In this document: positions 7,550 to 14,289 of the stretch, one piece after another
Layout of the letters: each line of letters begins with the position of its first letter
How positions within the stretch are numbered: position 1 is the first letter of the stretch
Assembly (NCBI GenBank): GCA_003154135.1
Contig: PMCN01000128.1
Span: forward strand, 10,504-29,705
Reading direction: 5' to 3'
DNA: 19,202 nucleotides
Source of the DNA: Acidimicrobiaceae bacterium
Lineage (GTDB): Bacteria > Actinomycetota > Acidimicrobiia > Acidimicrobiales > Ilumatobacteraceae
Notes under the pieces: model-generated
What the model saw: only the letters and a program-made list of their open reading frames with translations
What the model was told of the DNA's origin: nothing
Database searches by the model: none
Program-made: the position numbers and the translations under genes

Positions 7550-9598
7550 TTACCCGACCGCTGTCTCGACCAGGAGCGGCCCGAACCAGCGCTCCACCAA
7601 CCACAGCGCCGACTGCTCGTCGAGGTGCGTACCGTCCGGTCGCCAGGTGGAGTCGCGAGCGTGGCCACCGTCGGTGAGCCACGCGTCCATGTCGGCCACC
7701 ACCACCGGGCCTCCGGCCTCGGCCGCCACCTGCCGGATCACGTCGTGCTGGATCTGGTAGCGGTCGACCTCGCCCATCTCCGGCGTGCTCCACACGGCGG
7801 TGGGGGTGGGCGGCACCACCCACACAACATGTGGCACCTGCAGTTGCACCAACGCATGAGTGGCCGCGGCGTACTGGTCGTGCATCCGCGCACGGAACGC
7901 CGGGTCGCGCGGCGTGAGCGGGCCTTCGGCGGCGCTCCACTGACGAGTGGCGACGTCGTCGACCGTCGACATCAGCACCACGACGTCGGGGTGCAGCCGG
8001 CGTACGAGGCGGGGCATCTCGGTCTGCACCACCTGTGCCGAGCGGGCCACGAACGAGGCCCCGTCGAAGCTGGTGATGGTGCCGTCGAGGATGAAGCCGC
8101 AGCCCTGACACCACAGCACGTCGACCTTCGCCTGCCCCGCGTGCGCCACCGACCACTGCGCCAGCGCCTGACCGACGTAGAAGGCCGTCGAGTCGCCGAC
8201 CACGAGGATGCGCACCGGCCTGCTCGGTGTGGCCGGGAGCGGGATGTCGACCTCGCCGACGGTGGTCGACATCGTCGTCGTCGTGGTCGACGTCGTGCTC
8301 GCCGCGCCGACCGCGACGGTGACCGCGACTGGCATCGACACCGGTGTCGAGCTCGTCGTGGTGGTGGCGAGGGGTCGTAGCGGCACCGGCACGCCGGTGT
8401 CGATCGAGGCCGCGTCGAGCACGCCCTGATCCGTCTCGAGGAACCCGCGCTGCACCGGCACCAGCACCACCGCCGCCAGCGCGACCAGTGACGCCGCGGC
8501 CATCACCCCCGCCGTGCGTCGCGGTGCCCATCGCGCCGAGCGCACTGGGCGCTCGAGCAGCCAGTACGACGCAGTGGTCACCGCGAGCGTGATGGTCAAC
8601 GCCACTGCGGCACCCGACAGGGTGTCGAGGTGCCAGCCGTGCTGGCGCAGGAGCAGGAACACCGGCCAGTGGAACAGGTACAGCCCGTAGCTCACCCGAC
8701 CCAACCACACCACCGGCCGAAGCGAGAGCGCGCCACGGAGCACGCCGGGCACCTGCAGGCCCACGACCAGTGCGCCCGACAAAAGCGCGAACGGTGTGAG
8801 CCAGCCGCTGAACGCCGGTCCACCCGACGACGGGAACGTCGCGCTGCATGCCACGATGCCGGCGAGCGCCGGCACGGCGAGCAGGCGCCACCGTGCATGC
8901 ACCACCGGTCGCCGCTGCAGCACCGCCGCCACCGACGCACCCACGAGCAACTCGCCCAAACGGGCAGGAGTGGCCCAGTAGGCGGCGTCGGGTCCGGCGA
9001 AGTGCCCGATGAGCGGCGCGGCGACAGCGAACACGATGGTGAGGCCGATCACGGCGCCCGTGACCGACCGTGCGCGTCGCCGCGCGCGCTGGCAGAGCAG
9101 CACCAGGGTGATCGGCCACAGGAGGTAGAACTGCTCCTCGATCGCCAGCGACCAGTAGTGCGCCAACGGCGATGTGAACGCAGGTGCCCGGCCGAAGAGG
9201 TTGCCGTAGCTGGTGGTGCCGGCGAGCTGCACCCAGTTGTACACCTGTCCCAGCGCGCCCAGCAGGTCGCCGCGCAGCCCCGGCACGTGGCGGAACTCGC
9301 CCAGCATCACCGCGAGCACGATGAGGAGGAGGCAGAGCACGCTCGCCGGCAGCAAGCGCCGGGCACGACGCGAGTAGAACGCGCCGAACGACACCGAACC
9401 GCTACCGGCGAACTCGGTGAGCAGCAGCGTGGTGATGAGGTAGCCCGAGAGCGTGAAGAACACCGACACCCCGAGGTAGCCGCCTGGCATCCAGCTCAGC
9501 CCGAGGTGGAACAGCACCACCAGCGTCACCGCGACGGCGCGCATGCCGTCGAGTGCCGGCTGGTACTCGAGACGGCTGCCGGCGCGCTCGTCACTCAT
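7550..9598 (-). CDS. Acyltransferase-3 (OafA-like) with C-terminal SGNH domain
   Basis: A 682-residue two-domain O-acyltransferase expected to acetylate or acylate a surface glycan. The membrane domain has YQPALDGMRA (12-21), His31, FFTLSGYLI (47-55), RRARRLLPA (77-85) and the HYWSLAIEEQFYLLWP block (147-162), all hallmarks of the family. A Thr/Ser/Val-rich linker (about 411-447) leads to the extracytoplasmic SGNH hydrolase-like domain: GDS with Ser470, and DGTH with Asp655 and His658 as the rest of the triad. The ATG at 9598 is chosen over the GTG at 9616 because AGGGAGG sits six bases before it. It overlaps the upstream GT39-like gene by 8 bp, so the two form an operon. Its 3' end is only 3 bp from the end of the convergent aftD-like gene. 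Related OafA-SGNH proteins acetylate O-antigen; the acceptor here is unknown. Confidence 0.93.
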   Translation of the reverse strand: MSDERAGSRLEYQPALDGMRAVAVTLVVLFHLGLSWMPGGYLGVSVFFTLSGYLITTLLLTEFAGSGSVSFGAFYSRRARRLLPASVLCLLLIVLAVMLGEFRHVPGLRGDLLGALGQVYNWVQLAGTTSYGNLFGRAPAFTSPLAHYWSLAIEEQFYLLWPITLVLLCQRARRRARSVTGAVIGLTIVFAVAAPLIGHFAGPDAAYWATPARLGELLVGASVAAVLQRRPVVHARWRLLAVPALAGIVACSATFPSSGGPAFSGWLTPFALLSGALVVGLQVPGVLRGALSLRPVVWLGRVSYGLYLFHWPVFLLLRQHGWHLDTLSGAAVALTITLAVTTASYWLLERPVRSARWAPRRTAGVMAAASLVALAAVVLVPVQRGFLETDQGVLDAASIDTGVPVPLRPLATTTTSSTPVSMPVAVTVAVGAASTTSTTTTTMSTTVGEVDIPLPATPSRPVRILVVGDSTAFYVGQALAQWSVAHAGQAKVDVLWCQGCGFILDGTITSFDGASFVARSAQVVQTEMPRLVRRLHPDVVVLMSTVDDVATRQWSAAEGPLTPRDPAFRARMHDQYAAATHALVQLQVPHVVWVVPPTPTAVWSTPEMGEVDRYQIQHDVIRQVAAEAGGPVVVADMDAWLTDGGHARDSTWRPDGTHLDEQSALWLVERWFGPLLVETAVG
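8258..8368 (-). other. Thr/Ser-rich low-complexity linker inside the SGNH acyltransferase
   Basis: Codons for residues 411-447 are dominated by Thr, Ser and Val, including runs such as ATTTTSSTP and TTSTTTTTMSTT, and appear on the + strand as repeated GTC/GTG triplets. It lies between the last membrane helix and the SGNH domain, so it should be outside the membrane and could be flexible or O-glycosylated. Confidence 0.7.
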
Positions 9599-10853
9599 CG
9601 GCAGCCTCCCTGCCACGCGTGCGATCGATCAGCGCGCCCACCGCCAACGCGGCGAAGATCACGATCGACGGCTCGGCCGACGAGCGGATGCGGTGGCCGC
9701 CGTAGAACGCCACTGTGGTGATCGCCGAGACCAGCACGGGCGCGAGCAACAGCCAACGGTCGCGACGCCGCATGCGTCGAGCCCCCACGACGGCCAGCAC
9801 GGCCAGCGCCCAGAACGCCACGATGCCGGCCCACGCTGCCCAACGTGGCCGCTCCTCGCCCACGTCCTGGTGCAGCATGTCGCGCAACCCGTACAGGTCG
9901 AGCGATCGGCCGGCGCGGGCCACCATCACACGCGGCAGCTCGCCGAGGTGGTCGCGCACGTAGTGCAGGCCGATCGAACGCTCCCGCGCCGAGCGCACGC
10001 TGGGTTCCTCGGCCGGCGAGTACTGCGGGTCGGCCAGCACGCACAGCACCGTCCAGCCGCCCGTGTTCCCACCGTGGTACATGTCGTCGCAGTTGGCGCC
10101 GATCAGCGTGGTGCCGTCGTTGGTGCTCAGCGTGACCGGTCGCTCGAAGCGGGCGACGTTGAACGTCACCCACGGCAGCACCACCGCAACCGCGGTGACT
10201 CCCGCGAGCACCACCGGCCGCCACGGCATCGGCGAGCCCTTACCGGCGGCCCGCCGGCGCGCCACGACCAGCCACAGCAGCACCAGCGGCGCCAGCAGCA
10301 CCAGCTCGCTGCGCGCCAACGTGGCCAGCCCGAGGGCCACGCCCAGCAGCACCAGCGGACGCCGGCCGGGGCTCGTGGCCGCGACGTGCGCCGCCCAGAG
10401 CGACAGCACCACGAGCAGGATGCTGACGCTCTCCGACATCACCAGTCCGTCGTTCATCCACAGGTTCGGGTAGACGGCGGCGATGCCAGCGGCGATCAGC
10501 GCCACCCGACGCCCGGCGATGCGCCGCGTGCAACGCCCGATCGCCCACACCGTGGTGACGCCCGCGGCCACCGTCACCAGGCGTTGCCAGCGCACGTACG
10601 AGGCGCCGATGGTCAGCGGGGCCATCAGGACCGCGGTGAGCGGCCCGTGCTCGGCGCCCGGCTGGTTCACGAACAGCTCGCGGAAGAAGTGGCCGTGCAC
10701 CAGCTGGTACGCCTGCCCGGAGTAGTAGATCGAGTCGTTGAGCTGCAGCGGCGCGCTCCACTTCGACAGCCAGTACGCCAGCCGCACCACCAGCGCGACC
10801 ACCACGATGGCGGTGAGCGCGCGGTCGCGGGAGGTGGCGTTATCGGCGCGCAT
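9591..10853 (-). CDS. Glycosyltransferase family 39-like membrane protein (GT-C)
   Basis: A 420-residue polytopic protein of the ArnT/PMT-like GT39 group. After the first helix (about 13-30) the first extracytoplasmic loop holds LQLNDSIYY, with Asp40 as the likely catalytic acid, then GAEHGPL (66-72), the conserved E-H-G/P-P-L block of the family. YPNLWMNDGLVMSES and LARSEL are also typical loop motifs. Such enzymes move a sugar from polyprenyl phosphate to lipid, glycan or protein Ser/Thr outside the membrane. The ATG at 10853 is preceded nine bases upstream by TACCTT, a good -10 for a leaderless transcript, and no Shine-Dalgarno is seen. It heads an operon with the SGNH acyltransferase and diverges from a GT2 gene that could supply its lipid-linked donor. 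Acceptor and sugar are not readable. Confidence 0.87.
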   Translation of the reverse strand: MRADNATSRDRALTAIVVVALVVRLAYWLSKWSAPLQLNDSIYYSGQAYQLVHGHFFRELFVNQPGAEHGPLTAVLMAPLTIGASYVRWQRLVTVAAGVTTVWAIGRCTRRIAGRRVALIAAGIAAVYPNLWMNDGLVMSESVSILLVVLSLWAAHVAATSPGRRPLVLLGVALGLATLARSELVLLAPLVLLWLVVARRRAAGKGSPMPWRPVVLAGVTAVAVVLPWVTFNVARFERPVTLSTNDGTTLIGANCDDMYHGGNTGGWTVLCVLADPQYSPAEEPSVRSARERSIGLHYVRDHLGELPRVMVARAGRSLDLYGLRDMLHQDVGEERPRWAAWAGIVAFWALAVLAVVGARRMRRRDRWLLLAPVLVSAITTVAFYGGHRIRSSAEPSIVIFAALAVGALIDRTRGREAADE

Positions 10854-10862
10854 GACGTCGAC

Positions 10863-10868
10863 AAGGTA
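10863..10868 (-). promoter_or_regulatory. Probable -10 element (TACCTT) of a leaderless promoter for the GT39-like gene
   Basis: On the minus strand TACCTT is followed by nine bases and then the ATG at 10853, so the transcript would begin near the start codon. It fits TANNNT; no good -35 box is visible. It lies back to back with the promoter for the gene at 10915 in a 61-bp gap. Confidence 0.5.
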
Positions 10869-10897
10869 GTCGCCACGGGACTTCGGGGTGAGCGCTC

Positions 10898-10906
10898 AGG
10901 TAACCT
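10898..10906 (+). promoter_or_regulatory. -10 element (TAACCT) within an AGGTAACCT dyad, promoter of the GT2 gene
   Basis: TAACCT (10901-10906) matches TANNNT and ends eight bases before the GTG at 10915, suggesting leaderless transcription and supporting that start over the GTG at 10888. The same bases are the right half of the dyad AGGT-A-ACCT (10898-10906), so a dimeric regulator could cover the -10 directly. Confidence 0.5.
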
Positions 10907-10914
10907 CGTCGGCC

Positions 10915-11649
10915 GTGACCGCTCCCCCTCGTCGCTGCCTGTCCGTCGTGGTGCCCTGCTACAACGAGGAGGCCACCGTGATCGAGCTGCTCGACCGTGT
11001 GAGCGCCTCGCCGTGGGTGCAGGAGATCGTGGTCGTCGACGACGGCAGCACCGACCGCAGCCGCGAGCTGCTCGCCGGCTACGAGAACCCGCTCGTGCGC
11101 GTGCACCTGCAGCCGCACAACATGGGCAAGGGCGCTGCGCTGCGCGCCGGCTTCTCGCTCGTCGCCGGCGAGTACGCCGTGGTGCAGGACGCCGACCTCG
11201 AGTACGACCCCGAGGAGTACGGCGTGCTGCTCGGGCCGCTGGAGTCGAACCAGGCCGACGTGGTGTACGGATCGCGCTTCCAGAGCGGCGCTCCCCACCG
11301 GGTGCTCTACTTCTGGCACACGATCGGCAACCGGCTGCTCACGCTGCTGTCGAACATGCTCACCGACCTCAACCTCACCGACATGGAGACCTGCTACAAG
11401 GTCTTCCGCCGCGAGATCATCCAGTCGATCACCATCGAGGAGGACCGCTTCGGCTTCGAGCCGGAGGTCACCGCCAAGGTGGCGGCGATGCGCGTGCGGA
11501 TATACGAGGTGGGAATCAGCTACTCCGGCCGCACCTACGCCGAGGGGAAGAAGATCGGCTGGCGCGACGGCATGCGCGCCGTCACCTGCATCGTGAAGTA
11601 CAGCCCGCTGGGCGCCCGGTTCAACCAGGCGCGTCGGTCGGGGTCGTGA
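10915..11649 (+). CDS. GT2 polyprenyl-phosphate sugar synthase-like (dolichol-P-mannose synthase family)
   Basis: A 244-residue cytoplasmic GT-A glycosyltransferase. It begins with CLSVVVPCYNEEATV, has the nucleotide-binding VVVDDGSTDRS block, MGKGAALRAGF, and the metal-binding Asp92-Ala-Asp94 in QDADLEYDPEEY, a signature of dolichol/polyprenol-phosphate mannose or glucose synthases. GSR, TDMETCYKVFRREI and GRTYAEGKKIGWRDG complete the family pattern; no C-terminal membrane helices are present. It would move a sugar from a nucleotide sugar to polyprenyl phosphate at the inner face. The GTG at 10915 fits a leaderless promoter; a GTG at 10888 would add nine residues with no homology support. 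It diverges from the GT39-like gene, a plausible consumer of its product, and overlaps the next gene by 29 bp tail to tail. The sugar is unknown. Confidence 0.9.
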   Translation: MTAPPRRCLSVVVPCYNEEATVIELLDRVSASPWVQEIVVVDDGSTDRSRELLAGYENPLVRVHLQPHNMGKGAALRAGFSLVAGEYAVVQDADLEYDPEEYGVLLGPLESNQADVVYGSRFQSGAPHRVLYFWHTIGNRLLTLLSNMLTDLNLTDMETCYKVFRREIIQSITIEEDRFGFEPEVTAKVAAMRVRIYEVGISYSGRTYAEGKKIGWRDGMRAVTCIVKYSPLGARFNQARRSGS

Positions 11650-12754
11650 GGTACCGCACCCGCATCTGCATGAACGGCCGCTCGATCACCAGGTAGCCCA
11701 GGGTGGCCAACGCGAACGTGGCCGGCAGCACCAGCACCAGGGTGCTCACCGCGCCGTTGGTGAGCTCGCTTCCCATGAGGTGCCAGTGACGATCGGCGAC
11801 GAGGCGCACCAACGGGTAGTGCAGCAGGTAGGCCGAGTAGCTCACCACGCCGGGCAACGCCAGCCAGCGGGCCGCACGGCCGGCCCAACCCTGCGTGGCC
11901 ACCACGTAGGCGAGCACGAAGAGCGCCCACAGGCCGCCCTCCAGTGGCGGCCAGACGGCCTTCCAACGTGGCGTGCCGAAGAAGCTGCCGTTGCGGTTGA
12001 ACACCCACAGGGCGAGGCACACGCCGACGAACGCCGCGGCGCACACCCCGGCGGCGGCGCCCCGGCGCCAGCGCACCATTCCACGGCGCAGCACCCAGGC
12101 GGCCGCCATGCCCAGCACGAACTGGTCGATGCGGCCGACGATGGTGAAGTACGACATGTCGCGCACCGACGCCGGGTTCGACTCGGCGGCCATCAGGCGC
12201 AGCACGTTGGTGAGCAGGAGCAGGCCGAACACGTAGCGCAGCCCCATCCGTTGCAGGAAGCGCAGCAGGAACGGGAACGCGAGGTAGAACGCGAACTCGA
12301 CGCTGATGGTCCAGAGCACGGCGGACCACTCGTGCAGGTCGACCGACTGCAGCGGCGGGGTGGCCTGGAGGGTGAAGAACTGCAGCAGCCCGCCGGAGGA
12401 GTATGTGGCCGGGAACGTGTACAGCCCGACCAGCACGACCACCACGTACATCGGCACCACGCGCAGCACCCTGTTCTTCATGAACGCGCCGTAGCGCAGC
12501 TCGGAGCGGTCGGCGCCGTAGGTGAGGATGAACCCGCTGAGCACCATGAACAGCGCAACCGCGGTGTGGCCCTCGACGACGAGCGCGCTCAGCGGGTTGC
12601 TCACCCGCGGGAACGGCGCCTCGGGACGGCCGATCTGCTGCACCCCGTGGTAGACGACCATGAGGATCGCGGCGTAGCCACGGAGGTGGTCGACGCCGGC
12701 GATGTAGCGGACGTTCCGGCTCCGTGCCACCAGGCCATCGGGTTGGGCGGACAT
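11621..12754 (-). CDS. Acyltransferase-3 family membrane O-acyltransferase
   Basis: A 377-residue polytopic acyltransferase without an SGNH domain. It has the family N-terminus VDHLRGYAAILMVVYHG (21-37) with His36, FMVLSGFILTYG (69-80), KNRVLRVVPMY (93-103) and LWTISVEFAFYLAFP (147-161) with Glu153, then about eight further hydrophobic spans, ending in the usual ERPFM segment. It should transfer an acyl group, such as acetyl or succinyl, onto a sugar at the membrane. The ATG at 12754 is chosen over the open frame extending to 12913: conserved sequence begins shortly after it and TACTGT ends nine bases upstream, the same spacing as at the GT39-like gene. It stands alone between + strand glycosyltransferase genes and its 3' end overlaps one of them by 29 bp. 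Substrate unknown. Confidence 0.9.
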   Translation of the reverse strand: MSAQPDGLVARSRNVRYIAGVDHLRGYAAILMVVYHGVQQIGRPEAPFPRVSNPLSALVVEGHTAVALFMVLSGFILTYGADRSELRYGAFMKNRVLRVVPMYVVVVLVGLYTFPATYSSGGLLQFFTLQATPPLQSVDLHEWSAVLWTISVEFAFYLAFPFLLRFLQRMGLRYVFGLLLLTNVLRLMAAESNPASVRDMSYFTIVGRIDQFVLGMAAAWVLRRGMVRWRRGAAAGVCAAAFVGVCLALWVFNRNGSFFGTPRWKAVWPPLEGGLWALFVLAYVVATQGWAGRAARWLALPGVVSYSAYLLHYPLVRLVADRHWHLMGSELTNGAVSTLVLVLPATFALATLGYLVIERPFMQMRVRYLTTPTDAPG

Positions 12755-12763
12755 GCAGGTCCG

Positions 12764-12769
12764 ACAGTA
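12764..12769 (-). promoter_or_regulatory. Probable -10 element (TACTGT) of a leaderless promoter for the acyltransferase
   Basis: On the minus strand TACTGT is followed by nine bases and the ATG at 12754. Directly upstream lies the perfect 10-bp palindrome GCCCGCGGGC (12770-12779), inside the spacer, which may be a regulator site or simply a GC-rich coincidence. Confidence 0.5.
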
Positions 12770-12782
12770 GCCCGCGGGCCTC

Positions 12783-12791
12783 CGGTGACCG
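12783..12791. promoter_or_regulatory. CGGTGACCG dyad in the divergent promoter region
   Basis: CGGT-G-ACCG is a perfect nine-base dyad midway between the two divergent -10 boxes (12764-12769 and 12814-12819). Its GGTGACC core also occurs at 2078-2084 before the PIG-V/AftD unit, and GGTAACC occurs at 10899-10905. A shared regulator is possible but unproven. Confidence 0.3.
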
Positions 12792-12813
12792 CGGAACGAG
12801 CGGGGCGAACGGT

Positions 12814-12819
12814 TAGCCT
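12814..12819 (+). promoter_or_regulatory. Probable -10 element (TAGCCT) for the 12841-19202 operon
   Basis: TAGCCT within GGTTAGCCTG resembles the TAGCGT element before 2130. A start about seven bases downstream leaves a leader of about 15 bases carrying the Shine-Dalgarno AAAGGGGG, four bases before the GTG at 12841. GGAAC at 12793-12797 lies about 16 bases upstream and could act as a -35, though this is weak. Confidence 0.5.
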
Positions 12820-12840
12820 GTGCGGCCGAAAGGGGGTCGC

Positions 12841-14289
12841 GTGAAAGTCGGCGTGCTCGTCGTCGCGTACAACGCAGAGACCACGCTGGCACGGGTGCTC
12901 GACCGCATCCCACCGGCCGCCAAGCTGCAGTTGGCCGAAGTGCTCGTGCAGGACGACCACTCCAGCGACGCCACCCTGGCGGTGGCCCACGACTACCTCG
13001 AACGCAACTCGCACCTGCACCTCACGGTGGTGCGGCACCCGAAGAACCTCGGCTACGGCGGCAACCAGAAGACCGGCTACCAGTACGCCGTGAACCACGG
13101 CTGGGACGTCGTGGTGCTGCTGCACGGCGACGGCCAGTACGCGCCCGAGATCATGGGCGACATCATCGCTCCCCTCGTCGAGGGCGATGCCGACGCAGTG
13201 TTCGGTTCGCGCATGATGCACCGTGGCGAAGCGCTCAAGGGCGGCATGCCCAAGTACAAGTACGTCGGCAACCGCATCCTCACCACGTTCCAGAACGCGC
13301 TCACCGGCATGCACCTCAGCGAGTGGCACTCCGGGTACCGCGCCTACCGCGTGTCGGCACTGGCCGACATCCCGTACGTGGGCAACTCCGACGGGTTCGA
13401 CTTCGACACCGAGATCATCCTGCAGCTGGCTGCGGCCGGCAAGAAGATCGTCGAGGTGCCCATCCCCACCTATTACGGCGACGAGATCTGCTACGTCGAT
13501 GGCGTGGCCTACGCGAAGGACGTGGTGTTCGACACCATTCGCTACCGCCTCGGGCGCTCCGGGTTCGGTTCGGGCACGCTGGGTCATCTCACCGCGCCAT
13601 ACGCGTTCAAGCCGTCGCCGTACAGCTCGCACGGCCGGGTGCTGCAGCTGCTGCAGGGGCGCGAGCCGCTGCGCATCCTCGACGTCGGCTGCGGTCCCGG
13701 CTGGTTGGCGCAGGCGCTCACCGCCGCCGGGCACACCGTCACCGGCATCGACGTGGAGGAGGCCGACGGCGTGCGCGACCGCATGCACCGCTTCATCCGT
13801 GCCGACCTCACCCAGGGTCTGCCTGCCGACGACGAGCAGTACGACGTGGTGCTCGCCGCCGACGTGATCGAGCACCTGCCCGACCCGTCACGCCTGCTCG
13901 CCGATCTGTCGTCGCGAGTGCGTCCTGGCGGGTCGATCATCGCCAGCGTGCCCAACATCTCTCATTGGTACCCGCGCACCCGTGTGCTCGCCGGTCGCTT
14001 CGACTACGACCAGCGCGGCATCCTCGACCGCAGCCACCTCCGGTTCTTCACCCGTCGGTCGTTCCTCCGGCTGGTGCGTGCCGCCGGCCTCGAACCCCAC
14101 CGCACCGCCCACACCGGCTTGCCACTCGACGCGCTCGGCCTGGCCCGCCACACTGCCGTCACCAGCACCGTCGGCCGCCTCGACCGTGCGCTCGTGCGGC
14201 TGTGGCCCACGCTCTTCGCCTACCAGTTCGTCTTCGAGCTCACTCCGTGGCATGGCGGCGCACTGCGCGACCAGCCGCACTCGCGCTGA
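12841..14289 (+). CDS. Bifunctional GT2 glycosyltransferase / class I SAM-dependent methyltransferase
   Basis: A 482-residue fusion. Residues 1 to about 235 are a GT2 domain: KVGVLVVAYNAETTLARVL, VQDDHSSDAT, GYGGNQKTGY, the metal-site equivalent HGDGQYAPE with Asp100, GSRMM, and EWHSGYRAYR, close to polyprenol-phosphate sugar synthases. A linker leads to a Rossmann methyltransferase with SAM-binding LDVGCGPG (280-287), GIDVEE, VVLAADVIEHLPDP and an RSHLRFFTRRSFLRLV block. The GTG at 12841 is chosen for the AGGGGG ribosome-binding sequence before it; an in-frame GTG at 12820 would consume that site. Fusions of this kind are known in bacteria, but substrates are undefined; one reading is that the enzyme makes a lipid-linked sugar and a methylated sugar or lipid in one pathway. 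The stop shares one base with the next ATG (TGATG), and it leads a tightly packed operon. Confidence 0.9.
   Translation: MKVGVLVVAYNAETTLARVLDRIPPAAKLQLAEVLVQDDHSSDATLAVAHDYLERNSHLHLTVVRHPKNLGYGGNQKTGYQYAVNHGWDVVVLLHGDGQYAPEIMGDIIAPLVEGDADAVFGSRMMHRGEALKGGMPKYKYVGNRILTTFQNALTGMHLSEWHSGYRAYRVSALADIPYVGNSDGFDFDTEIILQLAAAGKKIVEVPIPTYYGDEICYVDGVAYAKDVVFDTIRYRLGRSGFGSGTLGHLTAPYAFKPSPYSSHGRVLQLLQGREPLRILDVGCGPGWLAQALTAAGHTVTGIDVEEADGVRDRMHRFIRADLTQGLPADDEQYDVVLAADVIEHLPDPSRLLADLSSRVRPGGSIIASVPNISHWYPRTRVLAGRFDYDQRGILDRSHLRFFTRRSFLRLVRAAGLEPHRTAHTGLPLDALGLARHTAVTSTVGRLDRALVRLWPTLFAYQFVFELTPWHGGALRDQPHSR

Noticed and set aside
9543..11696. 717-codon + strand frame opposite the GT39-like gene
   Set aside because: Antisense shadow with Gln/His/Arg/Ala-rich product, no domain, no ribosome-binding site, and covering the true GT39 and GT2 genes.
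12793..12797. GGAAC as the -35 box of an ECF sigma promoter for the 12841 operon
   Set aside because: No matching ECF-type -10 at the right spacing; the TAGCCT housekeeping-like -10 explains the region as well.
12755..12913. N-terminal extension of the second acyltransferase to 12913
   Set aside because: Would overlap the divergent GT2-methyltransferase start, is Arg-rich and unlike the family; the ATG at 12754 has a promoter at leaderless spacing.
13323..14288. N-terminal extension of the GT-C-like gene across the GT2-methyltransferase fusion
   Set aside because: Shadow frame without motifs; the ATG at 14289 is placed at the upstream stop as in the other coupled genes.
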